From the NCBI GenBank assembly GCA_037349315.1, contig JBAIAC010000001.1, forward strand, positions 41,478,001 through 41,542,000: DNA of 64,000 nucleotides. The letters are read 5' to 3'. Below the pieces are notes generated by a model that did not search any database, had not been told where the DNA came from, and was given only the letters and a program-made list of their open reading frames with translations. Source of the stretch: Chelydra serpentina (Eukaryota > Chordata > Testudines > Chelydridae). The translations under genes were made by a program, and so were the position numbers. Positions 34,651-46,857 of the stretch are shown one piece after another; the stretch's first letter is position 1, and every line of letters starts with the position of its first letter.

Positions 34651-37300
34651 GGTGACTCAGACTTTAAGGTCAGAAGGGACCATTATGATAATCTAGTCTG
34701 ACCTCCTGCACAATACAGGCCATGGGATCTCACCCACCCATTCCTGCAATAATCCTCTCACCTATGTCTGAGCTATTGAAGTCCTCAAATCCTGGTTTAA
34801 AGACTTCAAGGTGCAGAGAATCCTTCCACCACCATGCCCCACACTGCAGAGGAAGGCGAAAAACCTCCAGGGCCCCTGCCAATCTGCCCTGGAGGAAAAT
34901 TCCTTCCCGACCTCAAATATGGTGATCAGCTGAACCCCGAGCATGTGGGCAAAACTCACCAGTCAGACACCCAGGAAAAAATTCTCTGTAGTAACTCAAA
35001 TCTCACCCCATCTAACATCCCACCACTGGCCATTGGGCCTATTTACCACTGATAGTCAAAGGTCAATTAATTGCCAAAATCATGTTATCCCATCAAACCA
35101 TCCCCTCCATAAACTTATCAAGCTTAATCTTGAAGCCAGATAGGTCTTTTGCCCCCATTGCTTCCCTGGGAAGGCTGTTCCAGAATTTCACTCCTCTGAT
35201 GGTTAGAAACCTTCGTTTAATTTCAAGTCTAAACTTCCTGATGGCCAGTTTATATCCATTTGTTCTTGTGTCCACATTTGTACTGATCTTAAATAATTCC
35301 TCTCCCTCGCTGGTATTTATCCCGCTGATATATTTAAAGAGAGCAATCATATCTCCCCTCAGCCTTCTTTTGGTTAAGGTAAACAAGCCAAGCTCCTTGA
35401 GTCTCCTTTCATAAGACAGGTTTTCCATTCCTCGGATCATCTTGTGGCCCTTCTCTGTACCTGTTCCAGTTTGAATTCATCTTTCTTAAATGTGGGAGAC
35501 CAGAACTGCACACAGTATTCCAGATGAAGTCTCATCAGTGTCTTGTATAACGGTACTAACACCTCCCTGTCTCTACCGGAAATACCTCGCCTGATGCATC
35601 CCAAGACCGCATTAGGTTTTTTCACGCCCATATCACATTGGCGGCTCATAGCCATCCTGTGATCAACCAGGACTCCGAGGTCCTTCTCCTCTTCTGTTAC
35701 TTCCAACTGATGCATCCCCAGCTTATAACTAAAATTCTTGTTATTAATCCCTAAATGCATGACCTTACACTTCTCACTATTACATTTCATCCTATTACTA
35801 TTACTCCAGTTTACAGGGTCATCCAGATCTTCCTGTATAATATACCAGTCCTTCTCTGAATTGGCAATACCTCCCAGCTTTGTGTCATCCGCAAACTTTA
35901 TTAGCACACTCCCACTTTTGGTGCCTAGGTCCCAAAGATTAAATAAGATTGGTCCCAAAACCAATCCCTGAAGAACTCTACTGGTAACCTCCCTCCAACC
36001 TGACAGTTCACCTTTCAGTATGACTCGCTGTAGTGTCCTCTTTAACCAGTTCCTTATCCACCTTCCATTTTTCATATTGATCCCCATTTTTTCCAATTTA
36101 ACTAATAATTCCCCATGTGGCACCGTATCAAATGCTTTACTGAAATCAAGGTAAATTAGATCCACTGCGTTTCCTTTGTCTAAAAAATCTGTTACTTTCT
36201 CAAAGAAGGAGATCAGGTTGGTTTGGCACGATCTACCTTTTGTAAAACCATGTTGTATTTTGTCCCAATTGCCATTGACCTCAATGTCCTTAACTACTTT
36301 CTCCTTCAAAATTTTTTCCAAGACCTTGCATACTACAGATGTCAAACTAACAGGCCTGTAGTTACCCAGATCACATGTTTTCCTTTCTTAAAAATAGGAA
36401 CTATGCTAGCAATTCTCCAGTCAAATGGTACAACCCCTGAGTTTACAGTTTCATTAAAAATTCTTCCTAATGGGCTTGAAATTTCATGTGCCAGTTCCTT
36501 TAATATTCTTGGATGAAGATTATCTGGGCCCCGCGATTTACTCCCATGAAACTGTTCGAGTTTGGCTTCTACCTCAGATATGGTAATATCTACCTCCATA
36601 TCCTCATTCCCATTTGTCATGCTACCATTATCCCTAAGCTCCTCATTAGCCTCATTAAAGACTGAGGCAAAGTGTTTGTTTAGATATTGGGCCATGCCTA
36701 GATTATTCTTAACCTCCACTCCATCCTCAGTGTTTAGCGGTCCCACTTCTTCTTTCTTTGTTTTCTTCCTATTTATATGGGTATAAAACCTTTTACTATT
36801 GGTTTTAATTCCCTTTGAAAGGTCCAACTCTACATGACTTTTAGCCTTTCTCTCTGTATCCCTACATGTTCTGACCTCAATAAGGTAGCTTTCCTTGCTG
36901 ATCCCTCCCATCCTCCACTCCTTGTATGCTTTCTGCTTTTTCTTAATCACCTCTCTGAGATACTTGCTCATCCAGTTTGGTCTACAACTCCTGCCTATGA
37001 ATTTTTTCCTCTTTCTTGGGATGCAGGCTTCTGATAACTTCTGCAACTTTGACTTGAAGTAATCCCAGGCCTCCTCCGCCTTTAGATCCATAGGTTCTTC
37101 AGTCCAATCCACTTCCCTAACTAATTGCCTTAATTTTTTAAAGTTAGCCCTTTTGAAATCAAAAACCCTAGTCGCAGATTTATTTTTGTTTATCGTTCCA
37201 TTCAGTTTGAACTGAATTAGCTCATGATCGCTCGAGCCAAGGTTGTCCCCTACAACTATTTCTTCTGTGGGGTCCTCACTACTCACCAAAACCAGATACT
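34651..37300 (-). pseudogene. CR1 LINE of a second subfamily, ORF2 nearly complete
   Basis: Minus-strand frames: 37300-36342 (endonuclease tail with GSSDHELIQF, then the linker and first RT blocks SRGPDNLHPRILKEL and IASIVPIFKKG), 36345-35437 (RT with KAFDTVPHGELL and the catalytic FADDTKLGG, then thumb with [18 protein letters not shown]) and 35440-35093 (C-terminus). Two frameshifts, near 36350 and 35440, separate them. The 5' end is truncated within the endonuclease at about 37300, and the 3' UTR extends left to about 34651. It is clearly related to, but well diverged from, the young CR1 in this window (for example DTKLGGIANSEKDW against [14 protein letters not shown]), so it is a distinct, older subfamily. 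Confidence 0.9.
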
Positions 37301-37391
37301 CAACACAATTAATAGTAACAAGGGGGAAGGGAATGCAAGCCAAAATAGGGAAAGAAAAGGTTAAAGAATATTCAGATAAGTTAGATGTGTT

Positions 37392-37800
37392 CAAGTCATA
37401 GAGTTTAAGGCCAAAAGGGACAACCGGATCATCTAGTCTGACTTCCAGTATACCACGGACCACCAACCCCACTCAGCACCCCCACACTAAGCACAGCAAC
37501 TGAAATTAGGCCAAAGTATTACATCCCACAGGAGACTGGACTGTTATGTGCCACATGCAAAGAATAGGAGGGATCAAGGTGCACCAGGGCCTAAGCCCCC
37601 CGCAATCACAGGGAAATGATTAAATGAGATATACTCAGATAAGATTGGCAAGTGATCCACACCCACATGCTACAGAGGAAGGTGAAAAAACCCCACGGTC
37701 CCTGCCAATCTGACCTGGGGAGAAATTTCTTTCTGATCTCACTTATGGCAATCAAGGTACCTGCACCATAACCTTCCTGAAACTTTGTGAACAGCATCTA
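37392..37800 (-). mobile_element. CR1 3' UTR fragment
   Basis: Plus-strand CATAGAGTTTAAGGCCAAAA is the inverted 3' end of a CR1, followed by the UTR body including a GGGAGAAATTTCTTTCTGATC block that parallels 34890-34920 of the neighbouring copy. Only the 3' part is present. Confidence 0.75.
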
Positions 37801-37804
37801 TTGG

Positions 37805-39600
37805 GGCTACTCACCTCTGTAGGGCCTGATGAAATTCACCCTAGGTTACTTAAGGAACTAGCTGAAGCAATCTCAGAACCGTTAGCAATTATCTCTGAGA
37901 ACTCATGGAGGAGGGCGAGGTCCCAGAGGACTGGAGCAGAGCAAACATAATACCTATCTTAAAAAAGGGAACAAGAAGAATCTAGGGAATTATAGACTAG
38001 TCATCCTAACTCAGATACCTGGAGAGATTCTGAAACATATTGTTAAACAATTAATTGTTTAATATGCTTTAATTGTTTATGCACCTAGAAGATAATAGGG
38101 TTTTAAAGAATAGCCAGTATGGATTTGTCAAGAATAAATCATGCCAAACTAACCTAATTTCCTTCTTTGACAGGGTTACTGGCCTAGTGGATAGGGGGAA
38201 GATGTGATACCTTGATTTTAGTAAGGCTTTTGACACAGTTCCACATGACATTCTCACAAGTAAATTAGGGAAGTGTGGTCTAGATGAAATTATCTTGGGT
38301 GCACAAATGGTTGAAAAACCATATTCAAGAAGTAGTTATCAATAGTTCACTGTCAAATTGGGAGGACATATCTAGTGGGGTCCCACAGGGATCAGTCCTG
38401 GGTCTGGTATTTTCAATATTTTCATTAGTGACTTTGATAAAGGAGTGGAGAGTGTGCTTATAAAATGTGCAGATGACATGAAGGTAGGAGGGGTTGTATG
38501 CACTTGGAGGACAAGATTAGAATTCAAAATCACCTTGACAAATTGGATAAATTGGTCTGAAATCAACAAGATGAATTTCAACAAAGATAAGTGCAAATTA
38601 GTGTACTTAGGAAGGAAAAATCAAATGCACAACTACAAAATGGGGAATAACTGTGTAGTCAGTAGTACTATAGAAGAAAATCTGGTGGTTACAGAGGAGC
38701 ACAAATTGGATATGATTCAGCTGTGAAAAAGACTAATATCATTCTGGGGTGTATTAATAGGAGTGTCCTATGTAAGCATGGGAGATAATTGTCTTGCTCT
38801 ACTTGGCACTGGTGAGACCTCAGTTAAAGTACTGTGTCCAATTCTGGGCACCACTCTTTAGGAAAGATGTGGATAAATTTCAGAGTCTAGCAGAGAGCAC
38901 AAAAATGATAAAAGGTTTAGATAACCTATGAGGGAAGGTTTAGAAACTGGGCATGTTTAATCTTCAGAAAAGAAAACTATGGGGGGGACTTGATAACAGA
39001 CTTCAAATATGTTAAAGGCTGTTTTAAAGAGGACGGCAATCAATTGTTCTCCACATCAACTGAAGGTAGGACAAGAAGTAATAGGCTTACTCTGCAGCAA
39101 GGGAAATGTAGGTTAGATAGTAGGAAAAACTTTCTAAGGATATTTAATCCCAGGAATAGGCTTCCAAGGGAGGTTGTGGAATCCTCATCATTGAAGGATT
39201 TTAAAAAAGATTGGATAAACACCTGTCAGGGATGGTCTAGGTCTACTTAGTGTAATGAATGTTCTAAGCCTGATGAGTCATCTGAAGTAATTTCCTGTTA
39301 ATAGTAAGGCTCCAGCCAATCTACAAGCAAGGGTCTAACCAAGTGACCCCAAAGCAGATATGTAGACTCCTAATGAAAGCACTCTGCTCAATGTCACTAT
39401 CTTGTCAGGGTTACTTCCAGCAGCATAGTGGTTCTGACAGACTGCTCCTACTCCAGTCTGTTCCTGTCCCTGCCCCAGCCTGTTCCTGCTCCAAACATGG
39501 CTGGTTGCCCAGATGACCTGACACTTGGTCTGGCCTCAGTATAGAGGGCTGGACGGGATGACCCCCTGAGGTCCCTTCCAGCTGTACATTTTTATGATTC
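37805..39600 (+). pseudogene. Old CR1 LINE, RT and 3' end
   Basis: Plus-strand remnant from the RT entry (a DEIHPRLLKELAEAIS-like translation) through palm and thumb to a CR1 tail CCCTTCCAGCTGTACATTTT. The catalytic block in the frame 38445-38726 reads CADDMKVGG, with the usual Phe replaced. Several frameshifts. The 3' end lies about 50 bp before exon 3 of SRD5A2. Confidence 0.85.
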
Positions 39601-39652
39601 TGTAATTAGCCAGATCAGGAACGCCAATTAATATCTCATTTTCATTCTGTAG

Positions 39653-39754
39653 GTGTTCTGTTGTTTTTGTTTGGCATGGGAATCAATATTCACAGTGACA
39701 TCCTGCTACGCCAGCTAAGGAAACCTGGAGACCATACTTACAAGATACCACAAG
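39653..39754 (+). CDS. SRD5A2: SRD5A2 exon 3
   Basis: Encodes residues 150-182 with split codons for Gly149 and Gly183. The peptide runs VLLFLFGMGINIHSDILLRQ and then LRKPGDHTYKIPQ. Asn160, Asp164, Arg171 and the Gly183 codon, all positions of human deficiency variants or cofactor contacts, are preserved. The acceptor is TTCATTCTGTAG, the donor is GTATAT at 39755, and the length is 102 nt, as in human. This segment forms a transmembrane helix followed by a cytosolic loop in the known human structure (family knowledge). Confidence 0.97.
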
Positions 39755-42035
39755 GTATATTCTCCCTATGCCCCTCACCCAAAAAGAGTAGCACACTTGG
39801 ATAAATAGTAGGGTGGGGGGGGGGGGGGACTGGCAAAAGTAAAATATACATCAAAACACAAAGCTCTTAAAGTTATTTGGAGCCATTAGTTTCACATGGA
39901 TACTTGGCCCAGATGTTTCCGCCTAGCACATGAATTAATTACAGAGGCACGGTAATCATACATCATTGGCCTGAATTTTGCAGATCACGGGGAGAGAGTT
40001 CAGCAGACCACTCCTACCCTCTGAGCCCCGAAGAACACTTTCTATGTGATCTTTGCACAGCTTGGCTTTTTGGGGGGTGCCCAGCTGCGGGATAGGAAGT
40101 GTCATAGGCTATACCTCTCTAGCGCCCTCTTAGGGGGAGGGCAGGTGCTGCTCCTGTCTTGGAGTTCAGGACATCTGCCCCCTGACAGGGGAGTTAAAGT
40201 GGTACAAACAAAAACTCAGTCTGCTTTCACAGCCCATAAAAAGCAGAGTCCTAGGCCTTCAAGAAGCCAAAGAGAAAAGTACCAGCTCTCCTCCTTTCTG
40301 AAGAATTTGAAGCCTTGGTCAGTAACCTCTGCTTCCAGGGGCCAGGAGTTCTGAGCTGCAGTCCTTCTCCTTCAGAGTGCTTCCCTGCATTGAGCAGGCA
40401 TCCTCCTTTTTAAGAACCTGCCTATTTCCAGGCTTGACAAGTCTCACAATGTGCACTGAGTCGAGTCTGATTGTGCCCAGAGGATCTGCTCCAGCACATA
40501 CCTTTCCCACTTAAGATGGAGGTCAGAATCTCATCATCCAAGCCTGACTCCCCCAGTTCCCACAAAAGAAGTCTACATTGCTCTGTTCCTTTCCTGCATG
40601 ATGTTGTACCCTAAAAATATAGGGTTGGAGAGACAAGTATCATAGCATATACCCCTGGGGGAATTCTGCACTACTGTGCGCATGCAGAATTCATGTCTCT
40701 GCAGAATTTCTATGCTTCCCTGCAGAAAATGATGGGGAAGCAACGGGAAGCCACATGGGGGTGGATGCAGGGCTGGGGATGCCTAGGGGTGTAGTGCCAC
40801 TGTCCCCTGAATGAGGGTGCTGCTTGGCTCCGCTGACTCTACAGCTGGATGCTGCCACCTGGGTCCTAGTGCTTGTCATGCTCCTCTTCTGTGTTCTAGA
40901 GCCATCCTGTTTTCTGTACAACACTGAGTGCCTGTGGTGATAACGGCAATTCCCCAGTTACCTCTCCTGTCTGCAACCTGGATGGCGGTCACATAGATCG
41001 TGAACCAGGTGCCAGGACTGGGTCAGAGGTCACAGACTCCAGTTTTCCTACCTTGTGAATAATTTCCCAAAAATATTGCCAGTCCTGGCCAGTAATGACA
41101 GGGTAGTACCAATGTTGAGGAAGGAGCTATCAGGAGGACATCCATATGCTGATCAATAGTTAACTTATAGTCATCTGCTGGAGAAGGCCTTCACATCTCC
41201 ATGAATGCACTGGGGGAAGATTATCTCACTTACGACCCCTTCTACCGCAGCCAGGGGAGACTGGACCAAGGTCTGGCTACGTCTGGAGTCCAACAGACCA
41301 TGCACTTTTGTCCCATTAATCAAAACAAAGTACTGTTATTTTGGCAAGCTCTTTCTTCCTTGCTCTGCTTTCTGTTGTTCACATCTGGGCATACTCACAC
41401 TCCATCATGGGGCATTCTCTTCAGATGTGTCCCAGTTGCCTACATGAGAAAAAGATCACCATGTTGTGGTCTGAACCCATCTCCTTGTTCAGCGATGACC
41501 CTGCTTGTTGTAGGGATTTGGCATCTAAGTCCGTAGTAACCCCCACTCATTAGCAGGGCTGGAAATCAACTGTCCTGGTTAGATTTTGTCTGGGCCCTTC
41601 CTGGCCTGTTGCTGTGACTCACTGAGAGACTGAAGACAAGGGTATTTGTCCCTGACCAGCATGGGGTATTTCACCTGACCAAGCTTCACATCAGGCTGGG
41701 TCAGCTTCTAAGCCCTAGGTTGTCCCCTTCCATCTGTCTCTGGGGGTTCCAAAGCAGCCAAAAAGTTTTCCATCAATTGCACTACCGTTGTTAATGACCT
41801 TGGCTGATGCCTCAGTACCCACTCCCATACCCGAGTGAGGAATATTTGTATGAACTGCTCGACAAGTACTAACATGGCAACTTGAGCTCCAGTTTCTCCT
41901 CCGACCGTAACCACTACCAGCAATGGTCCTTCAGTTTTTGAGCCACCACCTGTGCAATGTTTTGTTGTTGACTTGAAATGAGGGTAATTAGTTTTCACTC
42001 TTCTTATATGCACTTGTGACTTTGTTTGAATGCAG
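39755..42035 (+). other. SRD5A2: SRD5A2 intron 3
   Basis: A 2.3-kb GT-AG intron. A poly-G tract lies near 39814-39828. A dispersed repeat starting CCTGGGGGAATTCTGC with GAATTC..GCAGAATTTC repeats lies at about 40652-40740. Nothing else is recognisable. Confidence 0.92.
40652..40740. repeat. GAATTCTGC-rich dispersed repeat
   Basis: Contains four spaced copies of a GCAGAATT/GAATTCTGC motif in both orientations, a pattern I associate with reptilian DNA elements. Class not assignable. Confidence 0.4.
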
Positions 42036-42186
42036 GGGGACTGTTCACATATGTATCTGGAGCTAATTTCTTTGGTGAGATAGTGGAATGGTTTGGCTAT
42101 GCCATAGCAACCTGGTCCTTACCAGCCTTTGCATTTGCACTTTTTACACTGTGCTTCATTGGGCCACGTGCTTATCACCATCACAG
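42036..42186 (+). CDS. SRD5A2: SRD5A2 exon 4
   Basis: Encodes residues 184-232 with split codons at both ends. Blocks seen are GLFTYVSGANFFGEIVEW, FGYAIATWSLPAFAFA and CFIGPRAYHHH. The family's steroid-reductase signature residues Asn193, Gly196, Glu197, Ala207, Pro212, Arg227 and His231 (human numbering) are all present, which supports catalytic competence. The acceptor is TTGAATGCAG, the donor is GTATCA at 42187, and the length of 151 nt equals human exon 4. Confidence 0.97.
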
Positions 42187-43213
42187 GTATCAAAACCAAG
42201 ATTGCTTCATGCTCACCTACACTTGCATAATCCCAGGGATGGGGGTGGAATTCAAGATAAAGTTGAAATGCTCAGTACTGTATATTGAAGCAGAAATGCC
42301 TCATTATTCAATGTAAAGAACATTTAATGTGGGAACATCAGGAAAAAGCATGATGTGGTGGTGTTTAGCAAGTGGAGTTTTCAGTTGATTCCCTCATTAC
42401 ATTTTCTAGAGCCTCCATTTTTAAAAGTGACATGATTTTGGGTACGGGGGGCCCAACTTGAAGCACCTTAATGGGGCCTGATTTTTAGAAAGTGTTGACC
42501 ATCCATCCTCTGAAAATCAGACCCCATTAATGTGGATTATATAGCCAGCACCGAAATGGAAGAAAGTGTTCCATCAGCAAAGGTAACAGCCTCTATTGCG
42601 GAGCATTCCTGCAAGCCTCTAGAGCTTCCATGAGGCAGCAGTCAATGAAGGTGCTTTAGTCCAGGAGCAGTTCTTAGCTACCATTAGTGATCCATACCTG
42701 GACATTTTGGGATGAAATAAGGACAGCAGTAAACTGTAACTCCAAAAAAGTCAATGGGCCTGACTGTCATTTACATCAAACCCCTTTACACAGCTCTGGC
42801 AATGTAAATGGGCTTAAAGTGACTGTAAGCTACATTACCTCTCCACCCATGCTAAAGACCCCTTTTGACTGCCACAGCAGTGTAAAGGGGCTATAGTGTA
42901 AATGTGAATCTTAGCAATTTACTTTGGATTTACACGGGTGTGAATAAGAGTGGGATTTTTGCCCTTAGAGCTACAAAAGATACTGCAAGAATTCAGATTT
43001 AAGTCATAACTTTAACATTATATTAAGTTTTGATATTTAATGTTACTTTTGTGTAAATCTTTTAAAATGTCTCTTTTGTGCAGTTACTGAAATTGGTTAC
43101 AAAGTGAGGCATTTTGGGGGAATTTCAGGATGGAGGAAGATTAAGCTTTATTAAAGCAATAAGTGAAGTTTTCTGGCATACATGCAGTTTCACTCTCATT
43201 TATTGTCTTTCAG
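42187..43213 (+). other. SRD5A2: SRD5A2 intron 4
   Basis: A 1.0-kb GT-AG intron, from GTATCA to a pyrimidine-rich ATTGTCTTTCAG. No gene or well-bounded element is recognised inside. Confidence 0.92.
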
Positions 43214-43280
43214 GTACTATCTCAGCATGTTTACAGACTATCCAAAATCAAGGAAAGCCCTGATTCCTTTCATTTTTTAA
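43214..43280 (+). CDS. SRD5A2: SRD5A2 exon 5, C-terminus and stop
   Basis: Completes Arg233 and encodes residues 234-254, YYLSMFTDYPKSRKALIPFI then Phe and TAA at 43278-43280. Tyr235 and Arg246 are conserved. The protein therefore ends at residue 254, the length of human SRD5A2, with no insertions or deletions across exons 2-5. The hydrophilic start and IPFIF tail match the SRD5A family C-terminus, which lies at the cytosolic face near NADPH (family knowledge). Confidence 0.97.
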
Positions 43281-44235
43281 AGTCTGAAAATGAGGACTCC
43301 TTTGTTTTTTAGGGTTGTTTTTTTATGGCCTAATTTTAAACTGGGGTTTCACTGTAAAAAATTTGTGTAACATGATATTGTTGGTTTAAATGATCAGTAA
43401 TGTAATTCTGAACTAACACTCTTGTGTTTAACTACAGTAGATACCACAGATAACTTTACTTGGAGATACTGAGGTAGCTGAATGTGTAAAGGGAGCCCTG
43501 ACAAACCATGGGCATGATTGTCAATGGAGTTATACCAGTAAAAAACTGATGTAACCCTATTGATGTCAATGGAGTTACATTGGTTTAACACAGGTGTATG
43601 AGAGTAGAAAATCAGGCACAATATCTGAGTTACCTCTTTAAACAATAAATTTTCTATTGCTAGACTACTAATATTTCACCATCAGGGATCATTATGTTGT
43701 TCATTAAAGCATTCACAGCTACCTCAGGATTTTTGTAATGCAAATCCAGATTCTCTTCAGACATGTAAAAGCTGTCCACCCTCTATTGCTATTCTCACAA
43801 AGACCAGAGGTCCTGCAAGTAGGACAAAAATAAAAACCACATAAGACATCTTCTAGTGAATGAAGATGTTCTTTGATGCCAGTAGTTAATTTTGTCTGAG
43901 GAGAACATTGTCAGATATTCTCCGTCTTCTGAACTGACACAGGAATGTTGTTGAATTTCCACAGAAGCCCAGCGTGTCTTCTGCTAATTTCAGAAGATAG
44001 TAAGGAATTTTTCCAAAGGTTTCACCAGTTCCAATAGGAACATAATTCCCAAAATACACTGATCTTGTTAGTTACTTATTAGAACATAACATAGATCACG
44101 ATAATTATCCCAGTAGATGGGGAAGACAAAGGTCAGACTCTCACAGACTAAACACATTATGTGCCTCTGAAACTTGCCTTTGGATTGATTGTATGCAATT
44201 TTATATACAGTACAATAAAGTTTATGTAAAACAGT
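43281..44235 (+). other. SRD5A2: Putative SRD5A2 3' untranslated region
   Basis: Follows the stop without a recognisable repeat. Two AATAAA hexamers are candidates for polyadenylation: 43644-43649 and 44214-44219. The second is followed within 30 nt by GT-rich sequence (GTGAGCTGTCTCAGTCTGT), which makes it the better downstream-element match. The real end cannot be set without transcripts. Confidence 0.55.
44214..44219 (+). terminator. Candidate polyadenylation signal AATAAA
   Basis: A canonical hexamer 934 bp after the SRD5A2 stop, with GU-rich sequence downstream. An alternative signal is at 43644-43649. Confidence 0.45.
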
Positions 44236-44379
44236 GAGCTGTCTCAGTCTGTAACTGTTTTCTATAGGAATAGTGTTGGGGGTGCCACACACAATTTCCT
44301 GTTTGCTCTGTTTCTTTTCCATGGCAGTCTCCCATTGTTTTGATATTAGGATTTATTGTGTTTACTAAGATAGTGCACA

Positions 44380-44490
44380 GGGCCAACTGAGAATGGGGAC
44401 CCATTGTGCTAGACACTATACAAACATATGAGAGACAGTCCCAGTCCCAAAGAGCTTACAATCTAAATAGACAAGACAGAGGGGGGGGGG
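44380..44490 (-). mobile_element. MIR-like SINE fragment
   Basis: CCATTGTGCTAGACACTATA and CAGTCCCAAAGAGCTTACAA are the inverted 3' region of an amniote SINE, followed by a G homopolymer at 44481-44492. Confidence 0.55.
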
Positions 44491-44764
44491 GGATGGGATA
44501 GCGACAACACACAAGCAGAGTGATCAATGCAGTGGTGACAAATGTAATAAAATGCCACAAATTTATTTTTGCTTTTGTTAAATTATTTTAATCCTTTCAA
44601 TGGGTTATTTAGGAGGTGATTCACTAGATGAACTAGACTCACTATTGGTGGGATCCAGTGTAATGTTTTGTGAATGACAGAGACGTTAGAGATAGAAAAG
44701 GTCTATTAGCTCATCTAAACTACCCTCAGACGTATGCAGTGACAGCAGATTAAGGAGCTGTGCA

Positions 44765-45865
44765 CTAGCTTTGTGCAGATGTTCTTAGCCGCTCCAGGAT
44801 GGACCAAAAGGGCATACCACTCCACTGACACAGGTAATGCTCGCCCAATTAGAGCTCAACCTTACCGGGTGGCTTCTCAAGCCAAAACTGCTATAGAACA
44901 GGAAATCAGGGACATGCTACAGATGGGTGTAATCCACCCCTCTAACAGTGCATGAGTATCTCCAGTGGTTCTAGTTCCCAAACCGGATGGGGAAAATACG
45001 CTTTTGTGTGGACTACCGTAAGCTAAATGTTGTGACTTGCCCAGACAACTATCCAATGCCTCGCACAGATGAGCTATTGGAGAAACTGGGACGTGCCCAG
45101 TTCATCTCTACCTTAGACTTAACCAAGGGGTACTGGCAAGTATTGCTGGATGAATCCGCCAAGGAAAGGTCAGCCTTCATCACCCATGTAGGGCTGTATG
45201 AATTTAATGTGCTCCCTTTAGGGCTGCGAAATGCACACGCCACCTTCCAGAAACTTGTAGATAGTCTCCTAGTGGGATTGGGAGAATCTGCAGTCGCCTA
45301 TCTTGACGATGTGGCCATATTTTCTGATTCATGGGCAGAACACCTGGAGCATCTCCAGAAAGTCTTCGAGCGCATACGAGAGGCAGGACTAACTGTAAAG
45401 GCTAGAAAATGTCAAATCGGCCTAAACAGAGTGACATACCTTGGACACCAGGTGGGTCAAGGAACTATCAACCCCCTACAGGCCAAAGTGAATGCTATCC
45501 AAAAATGGCTTGTCCCAAAGAAACAGGTCCAATCCTTCTTAGGCTTGGCCAGATATTACAGGCAATTTGTACTGCACTACAGCCAAATTGCTGCCCCACT
45601 GACAGACTTGACCAAAAAGAACCAGCCAAATGCAGTTCAGTGGACTGAAGAGTGTCAGAATGCCTTTAACCAGCTTAAAGCGACACTCATGTCTGACCCT
45701 GAGCTAAGGGCCTCAGACTTTGACAAACCTTTCCTAGTAACCACAGATGCATCCGAGCGTGGTGTGGGAGCAGTTTTAATGCAGGAAGGACAGGATCAAG
45801 AATTCCATCCGGTTGTGTTTCTCAGCAAAAAACTGTCTGAGAGGGAAAGCCACTGGTCAGTCAGG
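44765..45865 (+). pseudogene. Ty3/gypsy retrotransposon pol fragment
   Basis: An LTR-retrotransposon reverse transcriptase and the start of RNase H, broken. A first frame (44773-44955) carries the region just before the RT fingers and ends in a premature TGA. After a frame change near 44985 a 290-codon frame covers the RT core, with the catalytic YLDD at its residues 105-108, then the connection and an RNase H start (TTDASERGVGAVLMQ). Upstream gag, protease and downstream integrase are absent. The frame is cut by the LTR that begins at about 45866. Nothing suggests activity. The chromodomain/non-chromodomain subgroup is not determinable. Confidence 0.93.
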
Positions 45866-46656
45866 TGTCAGATGTCAAGGTTCCCTCCCTACTCTGAACT
45901 CTGGGGTATAGATGTGGGGCCCCGCATGAAAGACCCCCTAATCTTATATTCCACCAGCTTAAGTTAAAAACTTCCCCAAGGCACAAATTCCTTCCCTCAT
46001 CCTTGGACAGTATTTCTGCCACCACCAAGTGATTTAGGAAAAGGACCACTTGGAGTTCCTATTTCCCCAAAAATCTCCCCCCAAGCCCCTTCAACTCCTT
46101 TTCTGGGGAGGCTTGAGAATAATATACCAACCAATTGCCTTTAATAAAAGTACTGACTAGACCCTTTATGTTTAGGACATTAAAATCAATCAGGTTCTTA
46201 AAAGAAGAACTTTATAATAAAGAAAAAAGTAAAAGAAGCACCTCTGTAAAATTAGGATGGAAGGTAATTTTACAGGGTAATAAAAAGATTTAAAACACAG
46301 AGGATTCCCCTCTAGGCTCAACTTCAAAGTTACAAAACCAGGAATAAACCTCCCTCTTAGCATAGGGAAAATTCACAAGCTAAAACAAAAGATAATCTAA
46401 CGCATTTCCTTGCTATTACTTACAATTTCTGTAATTTTAGATGTATCATTTCAGTAGGAGCTTGGTCTCTCTCTTTGTCCCAAGAGGGAACAAAACAAAG
46501 AGCACAAACAAAACTCCCCCTCCACCCCCAGATTTGAAAGTATCTTCTTTCCCCATTGGTCCTTCTGGTCAGGTGCCAACTAGGTGAATTGAACTGATTA
46601 ACCCCTTACAGGTAAAGGAGGGATTTTATGCTACCCTTAGCTGTATGTTTATGACA
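45866..46656 (-). mobile_element. Probable solo LTR inserted in the gypsy fragment
   Basis: About 790 bp bounded by TGTCA on the left (45866, or alternatively 45873) and TGACA on the right (46652-46656), the inverted TG..CA ends of an LTR. Its A-rich plus strand, together with the way such repeats appear in turtle sequence, suggests it lies in minus orientation. No target duplication was found, so the boundaries are provisional. Confidence 0.55.
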
Positions 46657-46857
46657 GCCTTTATAAAGGCCAGTCCCATAACATGACTGTAAACTGGAGA
46701 TATACTGGAGAAATGCTACACAATATCCTGTGAACCTCATCAGAGATGCATCTATACGTGGACATTTACTTCCATAAATCTCTCCAGGAGGTGATGTGAG
46801 AGATCTGATCCTGTACAGCTTGTCAAAGCAAGATTGATGGCTGCTTGTAGCCTTTTT

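Larger units (their letters stand above)
24455..39652 (+). other. SRD5A2: SRD5A2 intron 2
   Basis: A 15.2-kb GT-AG intron, phase 1, between GTAATT (24455) and TTCTGTAG (ending 39652). It is largely built of transposable elements described separately. Confidence 0.93.
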
